From contig OY718804.1 in assembly GCA_963070105.1 (NCBI GenBank), forward strand, positions 7,091,317-7,155,316: a stretch of DNA of 64,000 bases. The letters are read 5' to 3'. A program made the position numbers and the translations under genes. Origin of the DNA: Litomosoides sigmodontis (Eukaryota; Nematoda; Chromadorea; Rhabditida; Onchocercidae). Below, in pieces: positions 15,973-28,737 of this stretch (position 1 is the stretch's first letter; each line of letters starts with the position of its first letter). The notes beneath the pieces were generated by a model, which saw nothing but the letters and a program-made list of their open reading frames with translations, was not told the DNA's origin and did no database searches.

Positions 15973-16871
15973 ATACTTGCCGATGTTTTTTTTTACTTTA
16001 TTTTTGTTGTTGTTCAAATTGTTTGCCTCAGTGCTATTTGCTGTACATTATTACAACGTGCAATCGTTCCCTGCTGTTTCCTTGAACACGCTAATAACTC
16101 AGTTATTTACTCCTCATTTACTTGATGTCAACATTAATGTTATGAATTATATGTAGTGTATTCAGAACTGATTGCCTTATATAAGTCATGAGGTATCATA
16201 AAGAAAGAGAAGGTAACATTGATGCAGTAAAGAATTAAGTGGGATCTGTTTCTTAAAGAACTGCATATTTTCATAGCGGTCAGAATTATTGGGCCACAGC
16301 AGGTGGGAATGATTTTCGGTCTGAAATATAATGTATGCGTGGAGGGTAGTAAAATAGTTTTGGTGTTTGCTAGGGAATTGTAAGCGTGGCAGTCGTTGCA
16401 TCAGCAAGTGTCATTCCTCTCGTTCGGCTTTACACTTCAAAGTCTTTGTTGTGGCATTTGATGATTTTTATAAACGCATGAGGTGTGTACAGTTTGTTAC
16501 TAAGCATAGAAAAAAAATGTGTACTGTATCCATATACTAAGTTATTTTTGCAAGAGGGGATGCGCTACTCGCAGCAGTGAGGCAGGCAAATAATAGGACA
16601 CAGACCGGAGAGGTTAGGCGCATGAGATTAAAGTAACAACTGTTGACGGAGTGCCATGAAATATGTATGGGGTTATTACTAGCAAGAAGTGATTAGGAGG
16701 AGAACTATTCGTTGTGAGCAGTCGTTCAGAATTGTTGCAAGAAGTGAGGAATTAGAGGTGTGCGCTCTTCATTGCTTGCATTTCGAGATGCACCAATTCT
16801 TCAGGACGTATTTCATCCAATTTTTTAAGATTTGAAATCCGGGAATCTGTACATAGATATTGCGCGGTAAT
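15973..16871. other. Spacer between URB1-like and VMP1 genes
   Basis: About 900 bp between two genes on the same strand. It contains T-rich 3'-UTR-like sequence and, nearer VMP1, a TTTTTTAAG acceptor-like site around 16828. No coding evidence on either strand. Confidence 0.55.
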
Positions 16872-19800
16872 ATGGGCAAAAAAAAGCGCAGTCAGGGACA
16901 GAACTCGGAGGAGGCTTCACTAGTACCATCTGTGAGCACTCCGACTTTTGTCAGACAAGTTACGTTTGACGAATCTTCAAAGGAGCCCAGGTGAATCATT
17001 TTCGCCCACAGCTTTTCCTTACTGAATGTATAAAGGTATATTAAGTGGAATAATGAAAGATATCTTGCCGAGTAAACTTGATTTCAAATCAACGAAATGC
17101 GCTCAATATGCAGAGTCCTCTATCGAATTAAAAATTCAAGATTCGACTCGTTTTAATTTTTGGTCCTCAAAATTATGAGTACATCTTTTGTCGCGCTACG
17201 TTCCTGAAAAATAACAGTGCTGGCAAAATGGTGTTTTAAATCAACCGTGATAAAGTCATATTACATTTGGTTCTAATTCACCCTTGGTGCTAGACACTAG
17301 AATTGTGTGAATTCTAGTGCTGGACACTAGAATTTCTTTTATTCACAATGATTTGATTACCAAGCGGAAATATTGCTATTTAAAGTGAACGAGTTTTCCC
17401 GTAGACGGTGTCTGGATTTATTTCTGTAAGAAATGATTTATATGCTTGTGAAGTTAATATACAGGTAAACTTGAAAGTTTTTGAATATATTTGAAATACT
17501 CAAATGTTATTGTGAAATATTTTTTTGTTCATTATTGATGTTTTCATGAATGTGGAAGGGGTAATTCTTATTACTTCTTTAGTGATTATTACATAGAACC
17601 TACCGGTAGAGGTTTGATAACAAGTCCATCTGTTGGAACGTTAAACAGATTAGAACGACAGAAAATCGTTCTGTGGAAGAGGCCTTTTCAGACAATTCAC
17701 TATGCTATTCGTGAAATAGTACAAATGTTGATCGAATTCATCACTTAGTATGTTTTTCTATCTATATTTAACACTTTTTCTTTAAAATTTCCAAAAAAGA
17801 GTGAGATCTTTTCTTGGTGTTCCTAATTGGAAGGGCAATTTAAGATGTGTTAAAGAGCATGTGGTCATCAAATTTCTTTTTATTTTTTTATACAACACCT
17901 ATAAACCAGCAGTTAACTTGAACGAATGTTTCTGTTTTTCAGATTAGACAGAGATTTAGGATTATTTTAAATTCATTAGGCTATTATTTTCAGCTTATGG
18001 ATGCATAAAGATCGTATATTTTTTGTTTTATTATTGTGTGCCATTGGGACATACGTTTGTCATTCTCCTGGTGCTCATCAAAGATACATCCAGAGCTGGA
18101 AAGTGAAATTGTTACGATGTTTGTATTGGATAGGCTTGGGTATACTGTCATCTATCGGGCTTGGAACTGGTCTTCACACATTCATATTATATCTTGTAAG
18201 TTCGCCTTCATCTGTTAGATACGCTATACAAAAAAATATTTTAAATCATCCCCTGTTTTTAATTTTCTCTAATGCACATCCTCAAAGTACTGAGAGAATT
18301 TTTCAGACCTGCAGTGGTAGTAGCATTTGATGAAAATTCATTATAGTTAAAGTCATGCTTCAGTTATTATTTCAACGGTGTGAAGATATTTTTGAAAATT
18401 CAGTTTGCAGTTTACAGGGGCCACATATAGCATCAGTCACAATGGCGGCTTACGAATGTAATTCACTGGATTTTCCTGAGCCACCATACCCGGAAAGGTT
18501 CTATCATTTAGTGATTTGTCAAAACAGAAGTGGAATTGCGGAAACTGCAGTGTTTATGCTGTTCTATTTCATAAGATAAAAGGACCAAGATAAACAGGTA
18601 GCTAGAAATGCTAATTTTCCTTTTCGAACCAATTTTTTTTCAGAATTCTATGTCCAAATGTGGAAGGTATCGTAGAGACTGCAATAGTGACAATGTGGTC
18701 GATAATGTCGAAAGTAGGTCGATTAGAATACAGTTTTCGGCAATAAATGAATTTCTACTTAAATTGTTTGATCGCGTTGTTCCAGGTGCGTGTTGAAGCA
18801 ATTATGTGGGGAGCTGGTACAGCGCTGGGCGAACTGCCACCTTATTTTATGGCGAAAGCAGCGAGAATCTCTGGTGAAGAGCCAGATGATGAGGAGTACA
18901 GGTATATATTTTGTTGGTTAGGACGCTTTTTTGTTGGTTGTGACTTAAAATTCCAATATATCAGTTCACTTTTTTTCAGGGAATTTCTGGCTCACATTAA
19001 TCGAAATGGACCTAAAGCACCCACATTTACCGAAAAATTTAAAGAAGTGTTGGAGAAAGCAGTCGCTAGACTTGGATTTTTCGGCATTCTTTCTTTTGCT
19101 TCAGTAGGCATTTCTTGGATATCTCAGATCTTATTGTCACGTTGGTTGGGTTTCTATGTATCCTATTTATTGATGCATCATCTTGTACATACGCTAATTT
19201 TCAGAGCAACTTTTTTTTTTAGATTCCGAATCCTTTCTTCGATTTAGCTGGTATAACATGTGGACATTTTCTAGTTCCGTTCTGGAAGTTCTTTCTGGCA
19301 ACTTTCATCGGAAAAGCTGTCTTCAAAATGCATTTTCAGGTCTTTTTTTGGCAGGCTGATGTTATGTATTGCTTGTTATTCATTTGAATTTTGTGGCATT
19401 TTTTTCTGAAATTTTTTTAGATGTTTTTCGTGGTGTTGGCTTTTAGCGAAAACACAATGGAGCATCTTCTAGTTCATTTGAAGTTAGTTTTTTTCATGGA
19501 GAATATTGATTAGCTTAATAATATTGTTTTAACACTGTTCTGCATATTTTAATTGATACGCACCTGTAGTAAAAGAATGTTTTGAAAGTTTTTTTTTGAT
19601 ATACGAAACAGTTTTCAGAACAATTCCAGTATTTGGCGTACAACTGCACCAGAAATTGATGGAGTATTTAGCACTTCAGAAAATCAAGCTCCATAAAACT
19701 GGAGTCACACATGCTGAGGTAATATTTACAAGTTTGCTCACTGAGCATATAGAAAATGCAAAGTGACTTGGATGATAATGCTTTGAAGGTGAATCGAACA

Positions 19801-19970
19801 TGTAAAAAAATTTTGGTAATCTGACCGTATTTCAGGATACTACCATGCTTCAGAAAGGTGCTTCACTTATTGTTACCTCTATGATAGTGTGGTTTTTGCT
19901 TTCTATAATTAATTCGTTGGCACAAAACTGGCATAAGCGACTTTGTGACGCGAAAAAGAAGACTCAGTGA
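16872..19970 (+). CDS. epg-3: Vacuole membrane protein 1 (VMP1/EPG-3), autophagy and ER lipid scramblase family
   Basis: Eleven exons: 16872..16990, 17583..17747, 17994..18195, 18418..18497, 18644..18713, 18786..18901, 18980..19103, 19223..19339, 19421..19482, 19619..19718, 19836..19970, giving 429 residues, close to human VMP1 (about 406) and C. elegans EPG-3. Several membrane spans alternate with the diagnostic SNARE-associated/VTT segment: [20 protein letters not shown], followed by [12 protein letters not shown], then [19 protein letters not shown]1 is an ER multispanning protein needed for autophagosome formation, with phospholipid scramblase activity. All eleven junctions agree in phase; intron 1 contains a short hairpin (17295-17319). 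Confidence 0.95.
17295..17319. repeat. Perfect 10-bp hairpin with a third direct copy
   Basis: CACTAGAATT at 17295-17304 is followed after five bases by its exact inverse AATTCTAGTG (17310-17319); a third copy of GGACACTAGAATT follows at about 17322-17334. Located in VMP1 intron 1; no known element recognised. Confidence 0.75.
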
Positions 19971-21337
19971 TGTTTTGCAGAAGATTTTGTGATCAACATT
20001 TTTATCAGCCGATCTTCACTTATGCACCGGGATTATTTTATCTTCATCTTAAATTGGCTGTTCCTTTGTTTTATTTATTAGTTGTTGTGTTTCTCTTTTG
20101 TGGAATTAAAACAATTCTTAAATATATGGAAGAGTTTTAAAAAGTTGAATTTATATGTTAAGCGGTAAGAATATGTTATGACCTATGTTTCTCACGTTTT
20201 TTGTTTTGAGATCTAGCATTAAGGGTTAGGATTCTTTCAGGGAGTTTGGGTTGTTTTCTTACGTTTGTTTTTTTCAATTACCATGATTTAATTTTATTGA
20301 CAGTAGTTTAAATAATTTGAGCCGAAGGAGGTTTTAATGTTATAATTGACTGCTGATGTCAAAATCATAAGCGCTTCTAGAACAGCTTGATCTGATGGTA
20401 TTTGTTTTGTGTGGTGAATGGGACAATGGTTTTTCTAGGTTTACGAATGTCATTATGATATGATTCCATTTTATATTTCATTCTTCCGTTCTTTTTCTTA
20501 CTGATTTGTTAGAAGAAAGAGATTTATAAAAGTGTGTTGTTGCCGTTAGACCCTTGATTGATTATGTCATGATGATGGGGTGTGGTACGGTTTTTCAAGC
20601 ATTTAAAGCAATAAGATTGATACATGGGTTGTTTGATACTTGCACTGATTCAATTCAAAACATTAGTCTCAGTTTCTTCTCAACCAAAATCAAAGATTGT
20701 TTAAAATAGAGAATGAGAGAGTGGAGCGATTCGTAAAAGTAGGGGTGGAGTGTTTTACATTTCGCGCACACAAGATTTTGATGGCTTAGGATTTTTTGAA
20801 ATTTTTTCTTGAAAGATGTTGAGTTTTTCAGTCTGAAGTCATCTGCTCTCATTAAAGTAAGCGAATCGATTGCACTCAATTGGGCGAGCGAATGAAAGGG
20901 CCTGATGTTTCTACCGATCATGGTCGTCAACTTTTTTTTCTTTTTATGCAAACGAAGTATTATCTAAATGGATAGAAATGTCTAACAATGGCCTGAGGAA
21001 GGAATAAAAAGTTTAAGGAATGAAATATTTTTGAAGTGCTCTTTGCTTCAAAACTTCCACAATGCAGGCTGGCTAATTAGGCATGAAAGCATGAACTGAA
21101 GAGACTACTGTAGGCGGCTTGATTGCTCGGAATAACACTCATGGAACTGGGACGATCATTGTAACTCCTTCAAGTAACTCATTCCTCCCTCCCCACACTT
21201 CTTCCTCCCATCACTTCAAGCTAATATTAGTATTCTGTATTTGCCGTCTTCCATATTACGCTTCATTGAGTTTTAAAAAGCATTGTGTTTTGCCATTCAG
21301 AAAAGAAGACTCATCGGGTGCCCGAATCTTCCCTCTC
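19971..21337. other. Spacer between VMP1 and glutamate decarboxylase genes
   Basis: About 1.37 kb of T/G-rich then mixed sequence. The first part should be the VMP1 3' UTR. A likely trans-splice acceptor (GCCATTCAG, ending at 21300) precedes the decarboxylase ATG by 37 bases. A single GGATTA word (TAATCC on the other strand, the core bound by UNC-30/Pitx factors in C. elegans GABA neurons) occurs near 20029, too weak to call a regulatory site. Confidence 0.5.
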
Positions 21338-24300
21338 ATGCAGCCCAACACCGCAAATTCCTCCGCCAATTTAAGCAAAACTTACGCCTCAGGTAGTTTT
21401 TCCCCACTTTCATCCCAATATTGAACCAGCGCAATATGCAAGTCCTATCATTCACCTCCAAAAATTATGCTTCCCTTTGAAGTTGCTCATTAAGCGACAG
21501 ATAAACTACGTTTTATTGTATGCTTTACAACCAATTTTATTGCAAAAGCCTATAAATGATGGTAGTTTAAGGAGGTTTTCGGAATGCTACTTTCTCCTTA
21601 AATGATTGCATTATTTAAGTATTGGACATTTCCAAGCAAAGATTAGACAATCCTCGCTATTCCAATTTGGCTCTCTTTTCTCGTAGATCTAATACCGCAA
21701 AATCAACGGAACTGGGATGGTACGAAGAAATTCCTGGAAGAAGTTGTCAAAATTCTCCTCGAATATATCAACGAGCAAAATCAACGTGAAAACAAAATTT
21801 TGGATTTTCATCATCCAGAAGAAATGGAAAAACTAATCGACTTAAATATTCCAGATAGTCCGTGTACCTTAGAAGAGTTGCTTCAGGTGGGCAATCGCAT
21901 TTCAAAAAGGATGTAATGAATTTTTTTTCAGAACATACATTTTTTCCTGTTGTAAGTTGAGGAACTGCTCCAATAATCAGGTGAGGAATTTCTGTGAAGT
22001 AGGGAATTTGTCAGGACTGCCGAGAAGTGTTACGTTTGGGTGTTCGAACTGGACATCCACGCTTCTTCAATCAGATATCATGCGGACTCGACCTGATATC
22101 TATGGCTGGCGAATGGCTCACTGCCACTGCTAACACCAATATGTACAATTTCAGTATATCTTCTTTATAAAGTTTATCAAAAAATAAAACTATCGATGGC
22201 ATAATACTATGAGCTTATATCGTTTGATAAGTAAATTCAAAAAGAGTCGCTGTAAAATTAAAATGCGGAAAAATCAACAGTTTATTCCATTCACTTTGTT
22301 AAACAAAAAAGTTCCGAAAAATTGATTTTGCTTCAGACGAGCGATCGCATCACTTTCATTCTTTCTTATCTTACTTAAATGCAAATTAGCTGAAATTGTT
22401 AGCATAAAGGCCTGCAACGATCAGATCAGTTTGCCCAATCTTACTGCCATTTTTCCTCAACAACGTTAAGCATATATGAAATTACGCAGATCTATGCATT
22501 GCAGTGTAAGGTTTTTGAAATATTTTCACAGGTTTACCTATGAAATTGCGCCGGTGTTCATATTGATGGAAAAGGAAGTAACAAAGAAAATGGCTGAGTT
22601 GATCGGCTGGCAGGACAGCGATGCCATTTTTGCTCCCGGTATATCATTTTGAATTTCAGCAGCTCTACGTACAGCACAGCATATTAATTCTTCAGTAGCA
22701 CATTAGTGCAGTACTGTTCTGCTAAGCGAACTGATTAGACTTCGTCTCATCTTTTTTTTGCAAATCCTCGTGAAGCACTCAACTGAGTACTGCACTAATG
22801 TCTTGCAAAATTTAGTGTAATTTTCAGTATATAGTAAAATCAAAATTAAAATGCCTAAGCAAATGCAAGTATAAGCAGAAAGCCTATGGCCTATGTGAGC
22901 TTATTGGCTTATAAATGTTTGTCCAAGAGTTCCTCCATCAAAATTAACAAGCAAATTCCAAAAAATGAATGATGGCGGGCTTTTTTCTTCGGATGCTCAT
23001 TGCTTTTGCTTATTTGCCTATCCATAGGATTAAGCTTTTATTGCAATGAAAAACATTGAGAAAGATTGAACTGCGAAATAAGTAATTTTGAATATATTTC
23101 GCTTTACACGATTTCTTCGATAAGCGAAAAAAAGGGTAGAAATTAAAAAAAAAAAGAGGATTTCAATATAATTTTTAAGTGATTTCAGTCATTTATGATA
23201 ATTGATAATTCATCACAATGTTCTAATCAGTCAGAAATATTAAAACTAAGAAATGATAGGTCGAAGAAGAAGCAAAAAACAATTCACGTAAGGAAGATCT
23301 GAACAATATAAGTTATTACTATTAATATACAATGAATACCTCATAAGGGCATATCGTATCAGTAGTGTGAGTGAGTTACAGGTGGCGCTATTTCGAATCT
23401 GTACGCGATGAATGCTGCACGACATTCACGTTTTCCGAGGTGTAAGCCACTTGGACAAAGCGATCTGCCAACTCTGTGCGCCTTCACTTCTGAGGATGTA
23501 ACTGACACAGCAACATTTCAACATTTAGCAAACATGATACAGTTTAATTTAACAAGCAGTGAAGGAATTACACTTCAGATAATCCACGTCATCCACGTGT
23601 CACAATATTTTTGCAGAGTCATTACTCGATCAAGGGAGCGGCAGCTGTAATGGGCATTGGCACCGATAACTGCTTCAATATTCCCACTGACCCAGCCGGA
23701 CGTATGATCCCTGAAGCACTGGAGCAACGCATTATACAATGCAAAAAATACGGTAACGTAATGATTTCCAATTTGATTTCCAGTTATCACAATATTTGAA
23801 AATATTTTCTTGTTTATGAGAAATGAAATCGTCCAGGCATGGAGCCATTTTTTGTGTGCGCAACAGCTGGAACAACAGTGTATGGTGCGTGGGATCCGAT
23901 ACCACAAATAGCAGACATATGCGATCGCCATAAATTATGGCTTCACGTTGATGTGTGACGTTTTTTGAAACTTTCCATATTTTGGCTCTAATTTTATTAT
24001 CGATGATGACAGCACAGCCAAGAAGAAGCATTGTTGTGTTGTTCTCCTAAGCTTACGCTTAAGTGTCACTACTTTCTTGCTTTCTTTGTACGCAAGGTAA
24101 AAGTGAGATCGCAGGGTCGTTTTTTTGTCTTAAGAATTTACTACGAATTAAATACATTTGAAGTTTTCAGCAGAAAAAGTTTACAGGCAGCTTGGGGTGG
24201 TGGTCTTCTTCTGTCACAGGAACATCGTCATAAATTGTGCGGTATCGAAAGAGCTAATTCGGTCACGTGGAATCCGCATAAATTGATGGGTGCATTGCTA

Positions 24301-26027
24301 CAGTGCAGCGCTTGCTTCATTAAGCAAGAAGTATGCATTTGAAATACAGAAATTCATTAAGGAAACTGTGATTCGTTGCATATTTTCTCACTCATTCATA
24401 AAGCATCAGTGATCAACTATCTTTTTCAGTGCTGTAGTACACTGAAAGATCGCTCAGAAAAATCAAATTTAAATTAAAACAAGCGAATTTAGGGTCTTTT
24501 ATTCCAAACAAATCAGATGTCAGCCGACTACTTATTTCAACAAGATAAACCTTACGATGTCAGTTTCGACACTGGCGATAAGGCGATGCAATGTGGTCGG
24601 CACAACGATATTTTCAAACTTTGGTTAATGTGGAGATCAAAGGTATGCATGCTAGTGCACTAAAAAGACGTGAAAATTAAGCCTAGGAAAAATGCGGAGC
24701 TGAACGAAAAGCGTAAAATGAGCCCCTCATTGCTGTCTATTTTTTACATCTCAGAACTCTTCTGAGGCTAGGCTAGAGCCTTTATCTTCTAGCACAAATG
24801 AGTGATATTAATTCACGTCGCATCGAAAAGACCTCAAATAATTCGTCTTCTTCTCTTTGCGCTTTAATAATGAGAAATTTAGCGGTGCATTGAATTATGC
24901 TATCAGTTGTGAAATTATCCACTAATTTCATTGCTTTGTTTCAAGAAAAAATTAAGTGAAAAATATTGGTCTTCGAAAAATGTTTTGCTGAAGCTTTTGG
25001 TTAGCAAGGCTAAGTTAGAAGTTATTTGAAATTAAGGGTATGACGGGATATCGTCGGCAAATCAATCGGCTTATGGATCTGGCAGCATATTTTACAGCCC
25101 GAATTCGAGAAATCGAAGGTTACGAATTGGTAGTTGATCCGGTAAGCGACAGCTACGAAAAATTTTTTAATTTCTTACTTCAAAAAGAAAAGGTCAAATT
25201 AACATGACTCTTCTGGCAGAAAAGATTCTCGGAGCTTTCTAGTATTTGACGGTGTGTGCTGAGCTTCTTTCCACTTATCACAGCTGTTTATCAAGTCGTA
25301 GGTCAAGTCTTTGTAATAAACAACGTCAAGTTTAATCATCCACTTCCCGGTTCTTTCATTTAGCCGGAATTCTTGAACATCTGCTTTTGGTACATACCAC
25401 CAAGTCTTCGGAATATGGAAAGAGCTGAACGAAATGCTCGACTAGAGAAGGTTTGTCTATCTTCCTAATATCTCTTTTTCTGCTTTCCTTATTTAAAGCT
25501 GCTTGAATACGATATTTAAAATACTAATTATTGCGCTACCGTATCTCACACAAATGCTGCTCTTCTGTTTCGTCATCTTTTAAGTTATTTGACGCTTGCA
25601 ATTTTTCCTCACTTGCTTGATGAGAGTTATCATTACTGCATTCCACGAATATAGCATATAACAAACACTCCGTCTGGTAGAGAGTAATTATCAGTATCAC
25701 AGGTTGTAAACCTGAAATCTGATTTCTCCAACGGAAATTGATGGAGCATTGCACTTTCGGTTTGTAAAATTTCTGATGTAATTTGATGAGAATATCAATG
25801 TTAGTTGATAATTATTCGCATCACTTCAATATATTAAGTCGATTTCGTTGCAGATAGCACCAAAAATTAAAGCAAAAATGATGGAGCGTGGAACGACGAT
25901 GGTTGGCTACCAGCCAGACAAGCAAAGACCAAATTTTTTCCGGATGATCGTTTCAAATCAGGCAATCACTAAAGAAGATCTTGATTTCCTAATTAAAGAG
26001 ATCATAGATATTGGCAGTGAACTTTAA
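21338..26027 (+). CDS. unc-25: Glutamate decarboxylase (GAD, UNC-25 type), GABA synthesis
   Basis: Twelve exons: 21338..21392, 21687..21886, 22015..22142, 22532..22638, 23382..23497, 23617..23752, 23837..23952, 24187..24330, 24493..24642, 25037..25141, 25364..25450, 25854..26027, giving 505 residues, as expected for UNC-25. It converts glutamate to GABA using pyridoxal phosphate, in GABAergic neurons. Seen motifs: [57 protein letters not shown] and the cofactor lysine in NPHKLMG (about residue 318). The start is supported by phase: the first exon ends one base into a codon and joins exactly to DLIPQN, the conserved beginning. In exon 9 the acceptor at 24493 restores the conserved NQMSADYLF context. 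The intron after exon 4 contains a 15-bp inverted repeat. Confidence 0.96.
22701..22800. repeat. Perfect 15-bp inverted repeat, 70-bp spacer
   Basis: CATTAGTGCAGTACT at 22701-22715 has its exact reverse complement at 22786-22800, giving a 100-bp element with terminal inverted repeats inside a decarboxylase intron. It resembles a very small MITE-like element or a hairpin; no clear target-site duplication was seen. Confidence 0.7.
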
Positions 26028-27235
26028 TTTAATTTCAGATTATTCTCGCAAATTTATTTTGCCCTGAAATTTCTCGACCCATTCATTTTCTTGTTTATAT
26101 TCCAACAGATATGTAATTTCAATATAGCTTCCATAAAACTTGCAAAATTGTAATAGTTGGATCTATTTCTTGGTTAAATGAGATAGCAGTTGGCTCTAGA
26201 CTAAAATTATCTAAAAAATATATAAGGGATAAATAGACGATTCAACGGCGTGTTTACGACCTTTGCGCAATGCGCAAAATGAGTTGTGCTTTAACCTTTG
26301 GTTCAGTCTTAAGACAAAAAGTCCCTAACGACAGCTGTCTTGAGATTATCTCAAACTGAACTAGGAAATTTCCAAATCAGAAAGATAAGTGATGCTGTAT
26401 AAATGCAAATCCTATTACGTGATCGAACCAGTACTTTGGTACGAACTGTCCATTTGCTCGGATATCACGCACGCCGAGCGATCTGAGATCGTTCCTTTTC
26501 TTAGTAGCATCGAATGTTTTGCAGTGGTACAACTGCTTACTGCTTAAATGAACGAACATTTCTTTAAAAAAACCAGAAAAAAATTAATCCCACCAAAAGT
26601 GATAGCCAACGCATTAAGCAACTACTCACCTGGAAGATATCGTACACAATCTGTCAGTCTAAAATTCCTTGTCAATTTGAAACCGTTTAAACGTTCCTTC
26701 CGCCATTTTAGTTGCATTTTTTCAGAATTCTGAGAAATCTTCAAAGTGTAGTAAATTTGGTAAAATCCCACACAAAAATTTTGTTAGAAAAATTAAGGAA
26801 CTTTTCACTTTTTAAGAATTTTCAATGTAAGCAATCTTCAATTTCAGAATGTGCGATCGTGAACTAATCGTTTAAATAACTGAATGCAAGTACCGCTGCT
26901 AAAATTATTTCAGTGTAAATTATCATTTACAACAGAATTACGATGGTAGAATCAGGCAGAGGAAAGTCGATAAAGTTCTAAATTTCATTACTTACTTTAT
27001 TGAGCATTTGTGTAGAGTAGCAAGGTCACTGCAGTCGCCGACTCTACCTCAGTAAGTCGCATATCAATCTATTGAAAGTTTAATTTTCTTTTAAAATGTA
27101 AAATATTATTTCCTATTGCTTTTCTCAACTTATCTTTCTCGAATGGCATGCGTTGAAATAATTATCTGAGATGTTTTATTTTCTCCTTCGATATTCATCG
27201 CAAAGAAGAAAAAGAGCACAAACAGTTAGTTCAAT
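26028..27235. other. Convergent intergenic region, no gene seen
   Basis: About 1.2 kb between the decarboxylase stop and the 3' end of the next minus-strand gene. AT-rich with stops in all frames over most of its length; the short open frames at 26.4-26.7 kb show no conserved motif. Confidence 0.5.
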
Positions 27236-28737
27236 TCACAAAAACAAGACAAATGAAATTGGCAACAAAATTGATAGCAATTTGTAAGGAAAAATAATAG
27301 AACCTGAAAAACTGATATTTGCTGTACGACAGCAAAATTTAGAATTGGCATTAAGCAATTGATTGTGTCGTAGCCGATCCCAGGAACGATGAAAATTGAA
27401 AGCAAAAAGTGACGATCGTTGGTTGACCAACTTTTCTGCAGCGGTCATTGTCCACAATCGGACGAATCGTTGTGCTGCGGTAGAAAGCATTGTATAGCTT
27501 CGACAACCGGCGTAAGCATTCATGCCGATTAGACTACATATTGGTTCCTAAGAAAAGAAATCACACAATTTCACGAATAATATTTTCAAAAATAAAAGAA
27601 TTTAAAAAGAATTAAAAAGGATCATTCAGCAACTATGCAGAGAGCATTGTACAGTCACCTCGACCAGCATAACCCATAAGGCTTTTATGATATGCAAATT
27701 TCTTTTTGGTTTGTTGTGAAATAGCTCTTAGCGGTACTTCAAAAGAGAGAAAGAGAGAGAGAGAGAGAGCAATCTTAGCACCGCTAAACGATAAGGCTTG
27801 GTGTACAGCGGTGGTCTTGGTAAGTTGCATTAAAGAAATTCAGAAACGCAGGAAAATGCATTTGCAAATGTGCAGAAATGTGCAAGTAATGAAAGCTCTT
27901 CTTCTGAAGCAAATGTTTGAGAATTTGAGAGAATTGAGCAGGCGGAAGGGCGCAAAAAGGATTTTGCTCGGAACGCTCACAACAACAATTAAAAGTAATC
28001 AATTACAAGAGATGGAAGGAAAAAAAGAAATCTCTCCAAGTTTATCGCAAAAGAGTACGTGCGAACATCCGATCCATCTGTTTATGAGAGAGAGAGAGAG
28101 AGAAGCAGCAAATGACTTACCTGCTTGATTGCAAATGAAAGGACGAAGTAAGTTTACTGTAAGGGTTCAAAAGTCGTAACCGAAGGAAAGAGGAAGGTGA
28201 CACCGAGTTTTATTAATCATTGAAAAGGTAAAAACCTAAAATACCTCAGAGATCAGACAATTAGGACGGGCGCGTTGAGGACAAAGTCATTTAGACCATT
28301 TGCCCGACTTTCTACCATCTGATATCTCAAATCTCAGGTACCAACTGAAATCTCGGAAGCGCAGAAAAATCACTTATTAAATATACCGACAATGTTACCT
28401 GCACACATTGGCAACTTTTCACAGTTCGATCGATTTTTGACTTGCTCTCCCAGAACCGAACATATCGTCCCTCACAAGTGCCGTGACACGAGTATGGATT
28501 GCAATCACCGGGAGTATCAGTCTGGCATTGTTCGGTATCTAGTGATCGAGGTTGTGACTGCAGTCTGGTGGAGCCGAGCTGTGATGTAGCTGACGTTATC
28601 GGAAGTAAGTTGAGAAATTCTAGCCAAATTGGTGATAGCACAATTAGCGGAAGTACGGAAGGCCGAGACGTGGAGCGGTTGGGAGAGTTATTGCAGCAAC
28701 GGCGGAACAGCCGTGCAGCTGCTGCTGACTTCGGCAT
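27236..28737 (-). CDS. Putative secreted, GPI-anchored cysteine-rich protein (family not recognised)
   Basis: Two exons, 28399..28737 and 27236..27547, join in phase 0 (acceptor TTTTCTTAG) to give 216 residues. After a 27-residue basic start there is a hydrophobic stretch (PLIVLSPIWLEFLNLLP) that could be a late signal peptide or anchor. A cysteine-rich segment follows (CNPYSCHGTCEGRYVRFWES, then SCQCVQEPIC), with about ten Cys in the mature part, and the protein ends in a hydrophobic tail (KLLSILLPISFVLFL) right at the stop, typical of a GPI-anchor signal. The Cys spacing and closing CC suggest a Ly6/ODR-2-like fold, but this is a guess. The intron (27548-28398) contains GA repeats and a degenerate copy of part of exon 2. 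Additional exons cannot be excluded. Confidence 0.5.
27745..27770. repeat. GA-rich simple repeat
   Basis: A GAGAGA-type tract on the plus strand inside the intron of the cysteine-rich gene; a second GA run lies at about 28087-28102. Simple sequence only. Confidence 0.8.

Noticed and set aside
27706..28128. 140-codon plus-strand frame rich in Arg/Glu/Lys
   Set aside because: It runs through two GA repeats inside the intron of the opposite-strand gene and has no recognisable domain.
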